From Lycium barbarum (lineage: Eukaryota; Streptophyta; Magnoliopsida; Solanales; Solanaceae): a stretch of 64,000 nt of DNA. The stretch covers positions 88,550,543 to 88,614,542 of the forward strand of contig NC_083346.1 in NCBI RefSeq assembly GCF_019175385.1, read 5' to 3'. Made by a program: the position numbers and the translations under genes. A model generated the notes under the pieces. That model saw only the letters and a list, made by a program, of their open reading frames with translations, made no database searches and was not told where the DNA came from. Positions 34,557 through 46,133 of this stretch are shown piece by piece. Each line of letters starts with the position of its first letter. Position 1 is the stretch's first letter.

Positions 34557-37500
34557 TTAAATCAATGGCAAGTGATCCTCCCAGCTGCCTCTGAAATCAA
34601 TAACGCAGGCCCGCAACATATCTTCAAGTGTCTGGATAGTGCGCTCGGCCTGTCCGTCACTCTGAGGATGAAAAGCTGTGCTCAGGCTCAGCTGAGTCCC
34701 TAATCCTTCCTGAAAAGATCTCCAGAAGTTCGCCGTGAACTGAGCACCTCTGTCAGTGATAATAGATATAGGAACTCCATGAAGCTTCACTATTTCTTTA
34801 ATATAAAGCCTGGCATAATCCTCGGCGGAATAGGTAGTCCTGACGGGGAGAAAATGGGCTGATTTTGTCAGCCTATCAACAATAACCCAGATGGAATCAT
34901 ACTTCCGTGGAGTGCGAGGCAACCCTGTAATGAAGTCCATATTAATGATCTCCCACTTCCACATCGGAATTTCCATTTCCTGCAACAGTCCACCCGGTTT
35001 CTGGTGTTCAATCTTGACCTGCTGACAATTGGGACACTGGGCGACGAACTCTGCGATGTCCCGTTTCATGCCATCCCACCAGTATAAGCATCGGAGATCA
35101 TGGTACATCTTCGTAGACCCAGGATGGACCGAATAGCGAGCATAGTGTGCCTCGCTCATAACCTGCTGCCGAAGACCTGCAATGTCAGGTACACACAACC
35201 TGCCCCTGAATAATAAAGTCCCGTCCGGAGTGAACTCGAACGGAGTCTTCTCCTTATCATAGGCTGTGTCTCTGTATTGTGCCAAAACAGGATCTTCATA
35301 TTGATGCCGTTTGATATCTTCCTTAATAGATGATTCAGAAACCCCTCGGACAGAAATCTGTGTACCTCCAGAATCGACCAGACGAACCCCAAGATTAGCC
35401 AACTGATGAATGTCACGTACTATCTCTCTCCTGTCTGGCTGTAAATCGACCAAGCTGGCCATAGATTTCTGGCTAAGCGCATCTGCAACAACATTAGCCT
35501 TGCCCGGATGATACAGAATATCCACATCATAGTCTTTCAGGAGCTCCAGCCACCTCCGCTGCCGCAAATTAAGCTCTTTCTGCCTGAAAATATACTGGAG
35601 ACTCTTATGATCTGTATAGATATCAACATGAACGCCATATAAGTAATGTCTCCATATCTTCAGGGCATGGATCACCGCTGCAAGCTCCAGATCGTGAGTA
35701 GGATAATTCTTTTCATGCTTTTTCAATTGCCGAGAAGCATAAGCTATAACTCTGCCGTGCTGCATCAATACACAGCCTAATCCCACGCCAGAAGCGTCAC
35801 AATAACTAACATATCCATCGGGTCCCTCTGGAAGAGTCAGAACTGGGGCTGTGGTCAGCAACTGGAAGCTTCGTTCACAAGCATCAGTCCACTGGAACTT
35901 GGCTCCCTTCTGAGTTAGCCTTGTCAAAGGCGCTGAAATCGAAGCAAATATTTCCACAAATCTTCTGTAATAGCCTGCTAACCCCAGGAAACTACGTATC
36001 TCTGTGGGCGTCGTGGGTCTGGGCCAATTTTTCACGGCATCAATCTTCTGTGTATCCACCCGGACACCATCAGCTGCAATAATATGGCCCAGGAATGCCA
36101 CTGAAGCCAGCCAGAATTCACATTTAGAAAATTTTGCATATAATTTCTGATGCCGAAGTACCCCTAATACCGCTCTCAGATGATCTGCGTGCTCTGCCTC
36201 GGACCGAGAATATACCAGAATGTCATCGATAAATACAATTATGAACATATCCAAGAATGGCCTGAATACCCGGTTCATTAGATCCATGAATACCGCAGGA
36301 GCATTAGTCAGCCCAAAAGACATAACTCTGAATTCATAATGCCCATATCTAGTCCGGAATGCTGTCTTAGGAATATCGGCCTCCCGTACCCGTACCTGAT
36401 GATAGCCAGACCGAAGATCTATCTTCGAAAAATACTTGGCGCCCTGCAACTGATCAAATAAATCGTCAATTCTGGGGAGGGGGTATTTATTCTTTATGGT
36501 TACCTTATTCAGCTGTCGATAATCAATACACATACGCAACGACCCGTCTTTCTTACGCACAAATAATACCGGGGCTCCCCAAGGCGAAGTGCTGGGTCTA
36601 ATGAAGCCTTTTTCTAACAGATCCTTCAACTGCTCTTTCAGTTCTTTCAATTCTGCCGGTGCCATTTTGTATGGGGGAATAGATATCGGCTGAGTATCTG
36701 GAAGCAAATCAATAGTAAAATCTATCTCCCGCTCTGGAGGAAGGCCTGGAAGCTCTTCTGGAAACACATCTGGAAATTCATTAACCACGGGAACTGACTG
36801 AAGAGTCGGCGTTTCTGCTGTCAAGTCTTGTACCCGAACCAGATGATAAAAATAACCCTTCCTGATCATTTTCTTCGCCTTAAGGTATGAAATAAACTTA
36901 CCTTTCGGCGATGCTGTATTACCGGCCCATTCTAGAACTGACTCCCCGGGAAACTGGAAACGAACCACCTTATTTTGGCAGTCAACATTGGCATAACAGG
37001 AGGCTAGCCAGTCCATCCCCATAATAACATCGAACTCGACCATATCTAACTCCACCAGATCTGCCTTAGTGTCACGGCCACATACAATTACAGAACAGTC
37101 TTTATATACCTGTTTTGCTACAACAAAGTCCCCAATCGGTGTGGCTACCTCAAACGGCTCTATAGGTTCAGACGTTATACCAATTTTACAAGCAACCAGA
37201 GGCGAAATATATGACAAAGTCGAACCTGGATCAATCAATGCATACACAGACCGAGAGAAAACCAATAATGTACCTGTAACGACATTAGGCGATGCCTCCT
37301 GATCCTGGCGGCTGGACAGAGCATAAATGCGGTTCGAAGGACCGCTAGTACTAGAAGCTCCACCACGGCCTCTGCCGCGACCCGCTGGTGCTGAAGTACC
37401 TGGCCCCGTAGGGCGCATAGCCACTGATGAAGATGAAGACCCGGCGGCTGATCCGGTAGGCTGCGCTGCACCACCCGAACTACCCTTATACGGGCAATCT

Positions 37501-38735
37501 CTCACAGAATGGCCCTGACGGCCACAAGAAAAACATGCACCGGTGGCTCTGTAGCACTCCCCAGGATGGTATCTGCCACAATAAGAACACTGAGGCCTAG
37601 GTGGCCTCGTCTGACCAGAACCCCTGTCTGTCCGCGAACCTGAAGCCCTGGAGCTCTGACCTGCTCCTGAATAACCTGGGCTATCAAATCTGCGACCTGT
37701 AGGCTGTGGAGGTGCGCTCTGTGCCGGCTGGGATAGATGTCTGCTAGGCTGCTGCGGCTGCTGAGGCTGCCTGCCCCGAGAATCTCCAGAATACCCAGAT
37801 GATCTAGCCCTCTTGGGCTGTCTCCGATCCTGGCTCCTATCAGGATGACGCTCCCTATGCCGGTCCTCCATGCCCTGGGCGTGGGCCTGAATCCGGGCAA
37901 TATCCATGCCGGGCTGAGCAGCCAATACCAAACAACTATCGACAAAATAACGGTCCAGCCCCATAATGTACCTGTGCATCCTGTCAGCCATAGTAGCTAC
38001 CACAGCAGGTGCGTATCGGGCCAATGAGTCGAACTCCATACTGTACTCTCGAACACTGCGACCCCTCTGTCTCAGCAATAAGAATCTGTCAGCCTTGGCT
38101 CGCCGTAGCTCCGGAGGCAGAAAGTGGCTAAGAAAAGCCTGAGAAAAATCATCCCAAACTGCTGGGGGAGCGCCGTCGCCTCTGGATAACTCCCATGACT
38201 CGTACCAATTTACCGCTATATCATACAACCGGTAAGAAGCCAATGTGACTGACTCTGTCGTGGAAGCATTAATAAACTGTAAGGTGCGCCGCATCTTCCT
38301 GATGAACTCCTCGGGATCCTCCTCGGGCTTTGTCCCAAAGAACTCTGGAGGGCCACAAGTTAAGAACTCACGGGTTCTCGAACTGTCACGCCTGTAAGCC
38401 CGGTCACCTCCCAGTCCGTGCCCCTGAACCTGTCCTGCAACAAGTCTAGTCAATAGCTGGACTGCCTCTCTCATAGTCTGATCCTCAGTCCCTGGCCGTG
38501 GAGCTGGAGGCTCAGGTACTGGAATCTCGGGAGCTGGCGGTGGAGCCGCCCCTCGACCTGCAGCCGCTGCTGCTCCAATATCCTCTACGCGTGGCGGGGT
38601 GGAAGAGCCCTCTGCCGGGGGCAAAATATCAGGAGCAATATGAGCATGGGCCCTGGTAACCCTCTGGGCCCGACTAGTCTCTCCCGCAGCTGCTGCCTTG
38701 GCCTTTTGGGCCGCTGTCGCCTTCTTTGGAGGCAT
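34557..38735 (-). CDS. E2 gag-pol polyprotein (Gag, protease, RT, RNase H, integrase core)
   Basis: This is a 1,392-residue frame beginning [10 protein letters not shown]. The Gag capsid domain is at about 122-292; a CCHC knuckle is at 401-414 (C-x2-C-x4-H-x4-C). Protease has ALIDPGST around 499-506. RT has [10 protein letters not shown] (771-780) and FIDDILVYS (835-843). RNase H starts at YCDAS (978-982). The integrase HHCC finger lies at about 1197-1237; the core includes [24 protein letters not shown] (1328-1334) and [13 protein letters not shown]. It ends HLPLI at a TAA stop where relatives continue LPLIEF. The same frame carries on downstream, so one nonsense change separates it from a full-length polyprotein. 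A short in-frame loss near residue 957 (SFQLL) is also likely. Confidence 0.93.
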   Translation of the reverse strand: MPPKKATAAQKAKAAAAGETSRAQRVTRAHAHIAPDILPPAEGSSTPPRVEDIGAAAAAGRGAAPPPAPEIPVPEPPAPRPGTEDQTMREAVQLLTRLVAGQVQGHGLGGDRAYRRDSSRTREFLTCGPPEFFGTKPEEDPEEFIRKMRRTLQFINASTTESVTLASYRLYDIAVNWYESWELSRGDGAPPAVWDDFSQAFLSHFLPPELRRAKADRFLLLRQRGRSVREYSMEFDSLARYAPAVVATMADRMHRYIMGLDRYFVDSCLVLAAQPGMDIARIQAHAQGMEDRHRERHPDRSQDRRQPKRARSSGYSGDSRGRQPQQPQQPSRHLSQPAQSAPPQPTGRRFDSPGYSGAGQSSRASGSRTDRGSGQTRPPRPQCSYCGRYHPGECYRATGACFSCGRQGHSVRDCPYKGSSGGAAQPTGSAAGSSSSSVAMRPTGPGTSAPAGRGRGRGGASSTSGPSNRIYALSSRQDQEASPNVVTGTLLVFSRSVYALIDPGSTLSYISPLVACKIGITSEPIEPFEVATPIGDFVVAKQVYKDCSVIVCGRDTKADLVELDMVEFDVIMGMDWLASCYANVDCQNKVVRFQFPGESVLEWAGNTASPKGKFISYLKAKKMIRKGYFYHLVRVQDLTAETPTLQSVPVVNEFPDVFPEELPGLPPEREIDFTIDLLPDTQPISIPPYKMAPAELKELKEQLKDLLEKGFIRPSTSPWGAPVLFVRKKDGSLRMCIDYRQLNKVTIKNKYPLPRIDDLFDQLQGAKYFSKIDLRSGYHQVRVREADIPKTAFRTRYGHYEFRVMSFGLTNAPAVFMDLMNRVFRPFLDMFIIVFIDDILVYSRSEAEHADHLRAVLGVLRHQKLYAKFSKCEFWLASVAFLGHIIAADGVRVDTQKIDAVKNWPRPTTPTEIRSFLGLAGYYRRFVEIFASISAPLTRLTQKGAKFQWTDACERSFQLLTTAPVLTLPEGPDGYVSYCDASGVGLGCVLMQHGRVIAYASRQLKKHEKNYPTHDLELAAVIHALKIWRHYLYGVHVDIYTDHKSLQYIFRQKELNLRQRRWLELLKDYDVDILYHPGKANVVADALSQKSMASLVDLQPDRREIVRDIHQLANLGVRLVDSGGTQISVRGVSESSIKEDIKRHQYEDPVLAQYRDTAYDKEKTPFEFTPDGTLLFRGRLCVPDIAGLRQQVMSEAHYARYSVHPGSTKMYHDLRCLYWWDGMKRDIAEFVAQCPNCQQVKIEHQKPGGLLQEMEIPMWKWEIINMDFITGLPRTPRKYDSIWVIVDRLTKSAHFLPVRTTYSAEDYARLYIKEIVKLHGVPISIITDRGAQFTANFWRSFQEGLGTQLSLSTAFHPQSDGQAERTIQTLEDMLRACVIDFRGSWEDHLPLI

Positions 38736-38938
38736 AACTGCAAATGTAACAATTCTTTAGGGAGGAATCATCCTGATAACACAGCTCTATCGCACGATCT
38801 AAGACAGAAAGAAGGGTAGTATCCTAAATGCCCTGTAGCCTCATGTTTATAGGTATGGTGCACAACACACCGACAAACAAGACTCTACTAGACACGGTCT
38901 GTAGACATTCCGAGGACGAACCGCTCTGATACCACTTT
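38736..38938 (-). other. E2 leader
   Basis: This is untranslated sequence between PBS and gag, highly similar to E1's leader and partly to B's. It shares CTATCGCACGATCTAAGA and CTAAATGCCCTGTAG. Confidence 0.7.
38923..38934 (-). other. E2 primer binding site (initiator tRNA-Met)
   Basis: The minus strand reads TGGTATCAGAGC, four bases from the end of the 5' LTR. Confidence 0.95.
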
Positions 38939-41900
38939 TGTCACGACCCAACCCCGTAGGCCATGACTAGTGCCCGATCTGGGCACTCAAACGCATTCTA
39001 GTATATGGCAGAAGCCGACAAGGCTTTATTTCAAATTTAGCTAATTTTTAGAAAAATTTTGGCAGAGTTTCCTTTGTTTTATGGACTATCCCATATATCC
39101 TGCACGCAGAAAATACCAACAAAGGCCTCACAGGGCCAACAAAGCAACATCTAAATATATGCGGACCGGCCGCCGCGGCGAAGGGGATCGCCCAAACACA
39201 ACACAAGCACCCAACTGTACAGAAAGATCCCGACCCATAACATGTCCACAGACCTCTAACAAACCGACAGAATCATATGACGGGACAGGGCCCCGCCGTA
39301 CCCATGAACGAGAATATACATATATAGAAGTGACAAACTATACCAAAAGATGGCTCTGAATAAAAGAGCGCTCCAAGAATAGCAGAATGAGATCCTAAGC
39401 AGACGGATCAGCAAACCTGTCGTCGGTACCTGCGCGGCATGAAAACGCAGCCCCCGAAGAAAGGGGGTCAGTACGAAATATGTACTGAATATGTAAAGCC
39501 TGAGCTGCAGAAACAAAATCATAACTGGTGCAGAACATACAGAAAGTAAACGGAAAATCCAAAGTATCAGATACATATTTCCAAAACATGCAGAGTGTGT
39601 ACAGAACATATGTCATATCAAATCCGGCCCCTGCCAAGGGACTCGGCAGACAGAACGTGGCCACCCTTCCGACGCTGGTGCCACAACACAGAAAAATCAG
39701 AATAGGGGCATAACCCCGTAACATAATATGTCATATCAGATGGCCATAGTAAATCATATCAGAACAAACGTACATGGCACAACATACTCCACAAACCCAT
39801 GTACGCATATACCTGCCCCCTCACATCGAGGCACGGCGAACAATGCAGGGGATTACGCTTGACAACATATCCTGGCCCAGGCTCAGTGTGGGAAACATTG
39901 GGGCATCCACGAATAGAGTCGTGAGAAACTAATGCAAGTAAAATATCATAAATGTTTCCATAGACTCGATGAGGCATATCAAAGACAAACCGATCCGATG
40001 AAGTCGGAAGGAATCATAGTAAATGGGTTTCTAGTATCAAAACAATTTATCAGACTTAATGGAATATTTAAAACCATATTAGTTAGGTAATTAGAAGGGT
40101 AGTCGAAACGTTTCTTTCAAAAATCGTTCAAAAAGGGGACTTTAGTACATTAAGGGCAAAACCGGGAATAGCGGGCCCACCTCGGAACAAGCAAGGCGGT
40201 GGGCTCAAATTACGCCCTTTAAGCTTATGGGGTCACCTATAAAGGTTCTACGGACATTCTATAGCTTTTCAAGGAGTTTAGAGAAAATCTACATACTTTC
40301 AGGAAAAGCATATCAAAATGGTTCAATTCTACTGAAGGAAAAACTGAGATTTTCTCTTGCGGATTCCGATGGCCAAGAAGGTCTTTTGAGGCCCGAATCC
40401 GATCCTAAAACACTTAGGCATGCCAAAAGAAGGATCGGGGTAGCTTTACATACCTTTCAAGCTCCTTACGCCTTTCCAAACCCACTTCCCGTTTCGTCAG
40501 AAATCTGCAAATGGTCACATTTACCAATTGTAAATTATGGATTCTACGAATTCACTTAAGTTCACATTTGTCTACCGAAATTTCGGCAGCACTTCCCCTA
40601 TACATATAGCACCCCCGAGAATTCAACTCGGCTCACAGTCATCAACAACAACCCAAACAACAACATCAACATCAACAACAAACACTAGAAACACAATATG
40701 GCACAACTAGTTCTACTTGCCGACATAATGCCATAACCTTTACTTTAACCTTAACTTTCAAACTAATATCAATGATTTCACATTCATTAACAATCTAGAT
40801 CACCACAACATAGTTTAGAAGCATTTCATATGGGTTTCCTTAAATTATACACACGATATACATAATATACAAACTTTCCACCAAAGTCATAATTTATCCA
40901 AAACTCCTAATCTTTGGCATACGTATTCATAACATGTTTCCTTCTTCCAAGTTCATCAATACTTGTCATAATTAGCAACCTAATAACTTCATTTTCATAA
41001 TGTCGTAAAATCGCACTAAAACGACATAAGCTTCAATATTCCATTTCGATACCAATTATATCATTCTAACTTCATTTACAATACAAACATCACAACAACA
41101 CTCTAACACATTAAACAAACTTAATCAATTCCATTCCATAGCCAACATACCACACGGCCAAGAACCCTCTTTGCCAACTTCAACTAAATCATTCATCTTT
41201 CAATCCCAATATGCATTTCATCACAATCACAACTAGAATATAACATGGATTCAATACATTATAGGTATACAATACACCCATACCCACGGCTACATGTACA
41301 TACCACACACCCACCTTGCAAACTTCCATTTTTCCATACAATCAACACATTTCTATATACTACAACACAAACAAAACTCAACAACACAATAAAAAGGTAG
41401 GAATTCTTACCTTTTCTTCAAGTCTTCTTCACTTGAATAAGTGATCAAATTGAGGCACCAAGTGTTCTTTCTTCCAAAGCAACTACACCAAGTTATAAAG
41501 GGTACTCAACTTAGTAGAAATTCACCAAGAGAAAAATTTTAGGGGCAATATTTTTGGAAGTGATTTTTGCTTAGCTAGGGCCGAATGGTTCTTGGTCTTT
41601 TGCTCTTGCTTTGCTTGTTTTCTTGAGTCTTCTAATAGATAGGGATGACTATATATAATATAATCTCTTAAGCCAATTAAACACATGGCAATTTAATTAC
41701 TAACCATGGGTTTGGGCCACTATGTGGCCGGCCACCCCTTAGTATTGGGCCCAAATTTTTCTTTCAATTATTTGGGCCCAATGGATTATAATTCCCGTTT
41801 TGCAATTCCCGAAACTAATTTTCGAAATCCCAAATTTGCCCTTAGCGTTCCTCGACACTTCCATATTAATATTCTTTCATAACAACTCAAGGGTTACATA

Positions 41901-41978
41901 AATTCAATTATGACCTTATTTCATACAAGTCCAAATTATTTTCAATTTTCCAAAGGTGTGAAAACACGAGATATAACA
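38939..41978 (-). repeat. E2 5' LTR
   Basis: This is the partner of 30708-33746. Hairpin block at 39425-39501; CCGAAATTTCGG near 40575; palindromic promoter cluster near 41712-41787. Confidence 0.95.
41646..41790 (-). promoter_or_regulatory. Putative promoter of E2 5' LTR
   Basis: On the minus strand two TTGGGCCCAA palindromes and GTGGCCGGCCAC (41712-41790) precede ATTATATTATATATAG (41648-41665), a strong TATA-like stretch. TGGGCC is a plant site-II/TCP-type motif. Confidence 0.5.
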
Positions 41979-43626
41979 TAATACTACTTATAGGGAATGG
42001 TTGTCTAGTCTGCTTTTCACAAGGGCAGACTGTACATTTTTTAACAGTTTTGACAATTGTTTCTAAAGAAGCATTAAGCAATTTATTCAGAGTTCTATGA
42101 GAGAGATGCCCAAATCTTCTGTGCCATAACCTCACAAACTCAACAGACTCGACTGGCTTGTCATGATCAACAATCTTGCCATCAGATGAAGTAGTTAAAG
42201 CAATTCTTCTGTTATGTTTGAAAGCTTGATTTACCAAAATGTAGAGCCCACTCTCTTCCTTACCAATCTCCTTCACCTTCCCATTCCATATATCTTGAAA
42301 GATGCAGAAGCCAGGAAAGAAATTGACTGAGCATCCTAATTCTCTAGTCACTTTTGAAACTGACATTAAATTGAACTTGAACTGAGGTATATGAACGACA
42401 TTGCTTATTGTACTTCTGTTTGACAGGGTGCTTGAACCTGTATGCGTAATTACAGACAGATCCCTATTTGGCAAATAAATTTCTTTTGGTTTACTACTTT
42501 GAGTAATGGACTGTTTATTCAAAATATATAAATCAGCTACCATATGATTTGTAACTCTAGTATCAATTATCAATTCCTCCCAAATATTAGAAGCTAAAAA
42601 AGCATTACTTAATTCAGGACTAATACCTGCAGCAGCAGCTGAGAAAGCTGTATCATTGTTGTTGTTTCCCTTCAGCAAATTTATGATCTGCTCATACTGC
42701 TCCTTTGAAAAAGGATATGAAGGATAGGCTCCTGACTGTGCTCCTTGAGTTTGAGTCTCTACTGCTTGACTCTTTGACTGGTGTGGATTAAACTGATGTT
42801 GAGACTGACTAGTATTAGCTAACTATCCTGATTGTGCCCCATTATTCTCTACAACATTATATGTAGCTGAACTAGGATTAACAACAAACTTTTTGTTATA
42901 TTGACCAGGATTATAACCTCCTACCATTTCATTATAAGGTCTTTTTCTTGCCCTATCTTGTGGATATCCAACCACTTTGTAGCAAGTTTTTTTGGTATGC
43001 CCTTTCATCTTGCACACGTCACATTGTAGATTGTAGTTTTTTCTAAACTTTTGACCCTGACCATTATAGGCATTGCTGTTGTTGTTTCTTGAATACATAG
43101 CTACATCCATACTTCCAACAGAACTTGACTGATTAGGATAAGTACCTAATAGTCCTGTACTAGTAGTGATTGATTTCTGTCCTTTATCACTCAAGATCAT
43201 AGCATAGGCTTGGTTAACTGTGGGTATGGGATACATCATCAGTATGTAACTTCTAGCTTGATTGTAAGAGTCATTTAGCCCTATTAAAAACTGAAACAAC
43301 TTCAGTTTTTGAAGATGAACAACAAACTCTTTTGACCTATCACAATTATAGCTAGGTGTTGGCACTAATGCCTCAAATTCTTCCCACAACTCTTTAAGCC
43401 TAGAGAAATAGTTAGACACAGAGTTGGTACCTTGAACAAGAGAACATATTTCTTTGTGCACATTAAATGTTCTAGAACCATCTACTTTATTGAACCTTTC
43501 AAACATGTCATCCCACACAGCCTTAGCAGTAGTAGCATCCATCACACCTCCTAACAGATTTTTAGAAATTGAGTTCATTACCCATGAACGTACTATTGCA
43601 TTAACCCTTTCCCAGTGATTACCCAA
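41979..43626 (-). pseudogene. Copia K gag-protease-GAG_pre-integrase
   Basis: The gag part (42823-43626) has a copia-type (UBN2-like) capsid region and a CCHC knuckle CDVCKMKGHTKKTC at about residues 202-215. A TAG at 42820-42822 interrupts the frame, which then continues in phase through LANTSQSQHQ into the protease-bearing part. The protease active-site triad usually reading DTG is DTR (ELIIDTRVTNHM), so it should be dead even with readthrough. The GAG_pre-integrase HHCC segment follows (LWHRRFGHLSHRTL … CTVCPCEKQTRQPF). The frame then runs into E2 LTR sequence. Confidence 0.9.
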
Positions 43627-43948
43627 CGAATTTGGGAACTGCTCTTTACTATAAGATCCATTTTGTTTCTTCCAAGAAGTACTAATTTCATTGATCTATA
43701 CCATATAGAGAAATTTTCTATTCCAGTCAATTGGAAATTAAGAACTCTTGTGGACTCAAGAACAATGGTTGGTTATAATCAACACCATTACCTTGCACAT
43801 TTGCAGAATTTTGAGTAGTTGACTGTCCATTAACTGGAACATCTTCACTGTTGACTGTACCATTCACAACTGGAATTTCTTCAATTTCCATTGATTTCAA
43901 TTTGAATTGCGGAACAAGAATTGAATAAGAATCGAGTGTAATTAACAC
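43627..43948 (-). pseudogene. Copia K gag N-terminus, frameshifted
   Basis: An ORF reading SEDVPVNGQSTTQNS … DYNQPLFLSPQEF matches the usual start of this copia Gag type. It goes out of frame at about 43730 and has several stops before the main gag frame (GNHWERVNAIV) resumes. Confidence 0.75.
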
Positions 43949-43952
43949 AACC

Positions 43953-43964
43953 GCTCTGATACCA
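43953..43964 (-). other. Copia K primer binding site
   Basis: The minus strand reads TGGTATCAGAGC, directly next to the LTR end TTTTCA. It fixes K's orientation. Confidence 0.9.
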
Positions 43965-43994
43965 TGAAAATCAAAGACGTTAAAGCTTACAGAG

Positions 43995-44653
43995 AATACT
44001 CATATCAGAATACTCATATCAGATTACTTATATCAGCGTTCCTAGATACTTATACCCGAAGGTGCATACGAATCATAAACAGACTCGGAAGCAAATAGTA
44101 GAATTACCTCAAAATGCATATCATGACTTACTTGGCTCTAGGACATGCCAAAAGAAAGAAAGAAGGGTAAGTCTTACATACCTGTCCCACGACCAATTAG
44201 CTACGCTTATTTGTCCAACCTTGCTAGTCTACATTCAAGAGAATTAACATAATAATTAGATTCATCGGCCTATAGCTATCTTAGTCTTTCAAATGAATTC
44301 ATTTATATTCTACCGAAATTTCGGCAGCATCTCCCCTGTAACTACACTATCCCCGAGAGTCTAACTCGGCTAAATCATCAACAACAAACCAGAGAATGAA
44401 AATCGGCCACATTATCAGCAACAATACCAATAATTATTTTCAATTCAACCGCATACAATCAAACCAATATGATTGCTCACATATTCAAGTATTAATCCAA
44501 AACTATTCGAACGATATTCATGAATACGTCAAGCAACTCACACAATACTTTAAACGGCCTAACCAACTTACAACATAACCCGAAGTCCTCCAACTTCAAC
44601 AAGGACAATAATAACACATTTTCCTTATTCTAGATTTATAAACTATATAAATT
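43995..44653 (-). repeat. Truncated gypsy LTR fragment J
   Basis: It resembles the middle of E2-type LTRs: CATGCCAAAAGAAAGAAAG with CTTACATACCTG (44140-44190), then TACCGAAATTTCGGCAGCAT (44312-44331) and CCCGAGAGTCTAACTCGGCT. Neither terminus is present. The left junction is with the K LTR stub and the right with viral sequence. Edges are approximate. Confidence 0.65.
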
Positions 44654-45088
44654 TTTTCTAGTTAATCCCTTTAATCCTATTACTATTAATCCCATATGCA
44701 TTAGCGTCCTTCCAGTATTTTTTATTTGTCTTAAAGCTTCTGGATTTATTAGATTTATAGTAGTAACTTTAGTTCCTATGGCTGACAATTGCTCTTCTCT
44801 ATAATGTCTATATAATTGTGTTGTTCTTGAAAACTGTCCTATGTTGTATAAAGTCTTTGGATTTAATAGTTTTAATTGATTTTGTTGGAAAATATGTATG
44901 TCTCGGTCTACATCTATTACCTCACTTAACTGTTGGTTGTTTTCCTCTGGTGTTCTTCTACTTAAGATTCTTGATAAGAAATTATTACCTATTCTATTAT
45001 CTGAAAAACGTACTCTTGGTCTTTCTTGCCTTTCTGATCCTCCTTCGTTTCTTGATCTAATTGGAAGAAGGTCCATTTTTGTGCTTTT
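44654..45088 (-). pseudogene. Duplicate of viral movement protein N-terminal half
   Basis: It is nearly identical to 53285-53718 (start MDLLPIR, through GLKGLTRK), with a few substitutions. It breaks off at both ends: on the left into LTR fragment J, on the right into 30 bases of ORF1 (45088-45117), at a junction sharing only a run of Ts. It is non-functional as a movement protein because the core is missing. Confidence 0.9.
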
Positions 45089-45117
45089 TTCGAGTAATAT
45101 AGATCATGCGATAGTGA
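45088..45117 (-). pseudogene. Thirty-base filler from viral ORF1
   Basis: CGAGTAATATAGATCATGCG matches the ORF1 interior at 55328-55353. It is a templated filler between the movement-protein duplicate and the inverted transactivator piece, typical of end-joining repair. Confidence 0.8.
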
Positions 45118-45449
45118 CTCCAGACAAGACGAAGACTACCAAAGACACTGATGCAAGGAGCTACTTCTACCAAGAAAAGCATACTTGCAAAAAAGAAAAA
45201 AAATGACAACATAAAAAGTATAGTTAAAGAGACTTTGGAAAGATTTTTCCAAACAAAAGCAGAACAAGACAAGCATATAATCATGAACCCTAGTCCAGAA
45301 TTATCTTCAAGTCCAAGAATATCACCAGTCCATAGTTCAGAAGGAGATATGGTAAATTTTCAGAATAGTGCATTTCAAGATTCACAAGACCCAAACGACG
45401 ATGATTCGGGAATGAGTTTTGATTCTATTGCACTACATAATTTAGACAC

Positions 45450-45473
45450 ACACACACACACACAGATATATAC

Positions 45474-45515
<42 letters not shown>
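45450..45515. repeat. (CA)(TA)(TG) microsatellite inside transactivator coding, left arm
   Basis: It lies between codons for HNLD and for the EKQNNQIEVVEE segment. The right arm has a longer version at the same place (47252-47346). Confidence 0.9.
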
Positions 45516-45516
<1 letters not shown>

Positions 45517-45716
45517 AAAAGCAAAATAATCAGATAGAAGTAGTGGAGGAAATAGTTATGATAAGACAAAAGACTGAAAGATTCGTTGAACAAAAGCAAC
45601 GGCTAGAAGACATTTGCAGAAAAAGAGAGCTTTATTAAAAGTAGCTTGAATAAAGCAGCCACAGTAAATGGACAGATCATCTAACAGACAAGTAAATAAA
45701 GTTTTCTTTTGAAAAA

Positions 45717-45816
45717 GTTCACGTGACGATGGGGCCCAAAGAGCACCCGGCTGAACTCAAAAGATTCTTCAACATTTTGAAATCCGGAGTTAAAGTCCGC
45801 CAGACGCCTATAAATA
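45717..45816 (+). promoter_or_regulatory. Viral promoter, left copy (rightward)
   Basis: TATAAATA is at 45809-45816, and CACGTGACG at about 45720-45728, some 85 bases upstream. The latter combines a G-box and an as-1-like TGACG core, in the position where pararetroviral 35S-type promoters carry such an element. Transcription would run toward the spacer. Confidence 0.7.
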
Positions 45817-46012
45817 GCAGCATTTGTGGAGAAGCAAAGACATCACCAACAAGAGCACCAACCACCTCTCTCTAGAAAACTTCCATATTCCCCTTCTCTT
45901 TCATCAAATGCTCCAATACCTTGCCCAGTCAAAAACCTGTGTAATATAAACTCTTATTGTAAATTAGTATTAAGTTTTTAATAACTACCCCCTAGTGTGA
46001 AGTAGTTTTTTG

Positions 46013-46031
46013 CGGTTCCCCGAAAGGGAAC
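46013..46031 (+). other. Short perfect hairpin in viral leader, left arm
   Basis: GGTTCCCCGAAAGGGAACC has a 7-bp stem. The right-arm counterpart is at 46737-46757. It lies about 200 bases downstream of the TATA box, within the presumed leader RNA. Confidence 0.6.
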
Positions 46032-46133
46032 CTCTTTCCTTCTTCAAACCATGTAAGTTTATTTACTATGTTTTCTGTACTAATCTCCCTATTATGTAAA
46101 TTATTTTGTGATTATTATGTTTAAGTAATTACT

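Larger units (their letters stand above)
30708..41978 (-). mobile_element. Element E2: nearly intact chromoviral gypsy retrotransposon
   Basis: It is 11.27 kb on the minus strand: LTRs of about 3,040 bp (30708-33746 and 38939-41978), PBS, leader, one gag-pol frame broken by a single stop, and PPT. LTR copies differ at roughly 13 positions by eye, so it is recent but older than E1. The flanks (TTTT left, TAATA right) do not form a clean target duplication. It lies inside copia element K. The chromodomain at the polyprotein C-terminus and DPGST-type protease fit the Tekay/Del group of chromoviruses; clade assignment needs an RT tree. Confidence 0.92.
30524..43990 (-). mobile_element. Copia element K (Ty1/copia), fragmented
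   Basis: A minus-strand Ty1/copia element is seen in two pieces separated by E2: an integrase fragment (30524-30707) and a gag-protease-GAG_pre-integrase piece with PBS (41979-43964). A short stub of its 5' LTR starts TGAAAATCAAAG at 43965. Its left side is replaced by P and lies outside the window; its LTR is cut off at about 43990 by another LTR fragment. The coding phase is continuous if E2 and a few bases are removed (…PISSI then TSTSFELVHM). Confidence 0.8.
45118..46133 (+). repeat. Left arm of 1-kb viral inverted repeat (transactivator end plus promoter)
   Basis: It is the reverse complement of 46634-47684, with a handful of substitutions and a shorter microsatellite. It carries the C-terminal transactivator coding region (plus strand, to a stop near 45636), a promoter with TATA at 45809 and about 300 bases of leader. 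A 501-bp spacer separates the arms. Confidence 0.93.
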
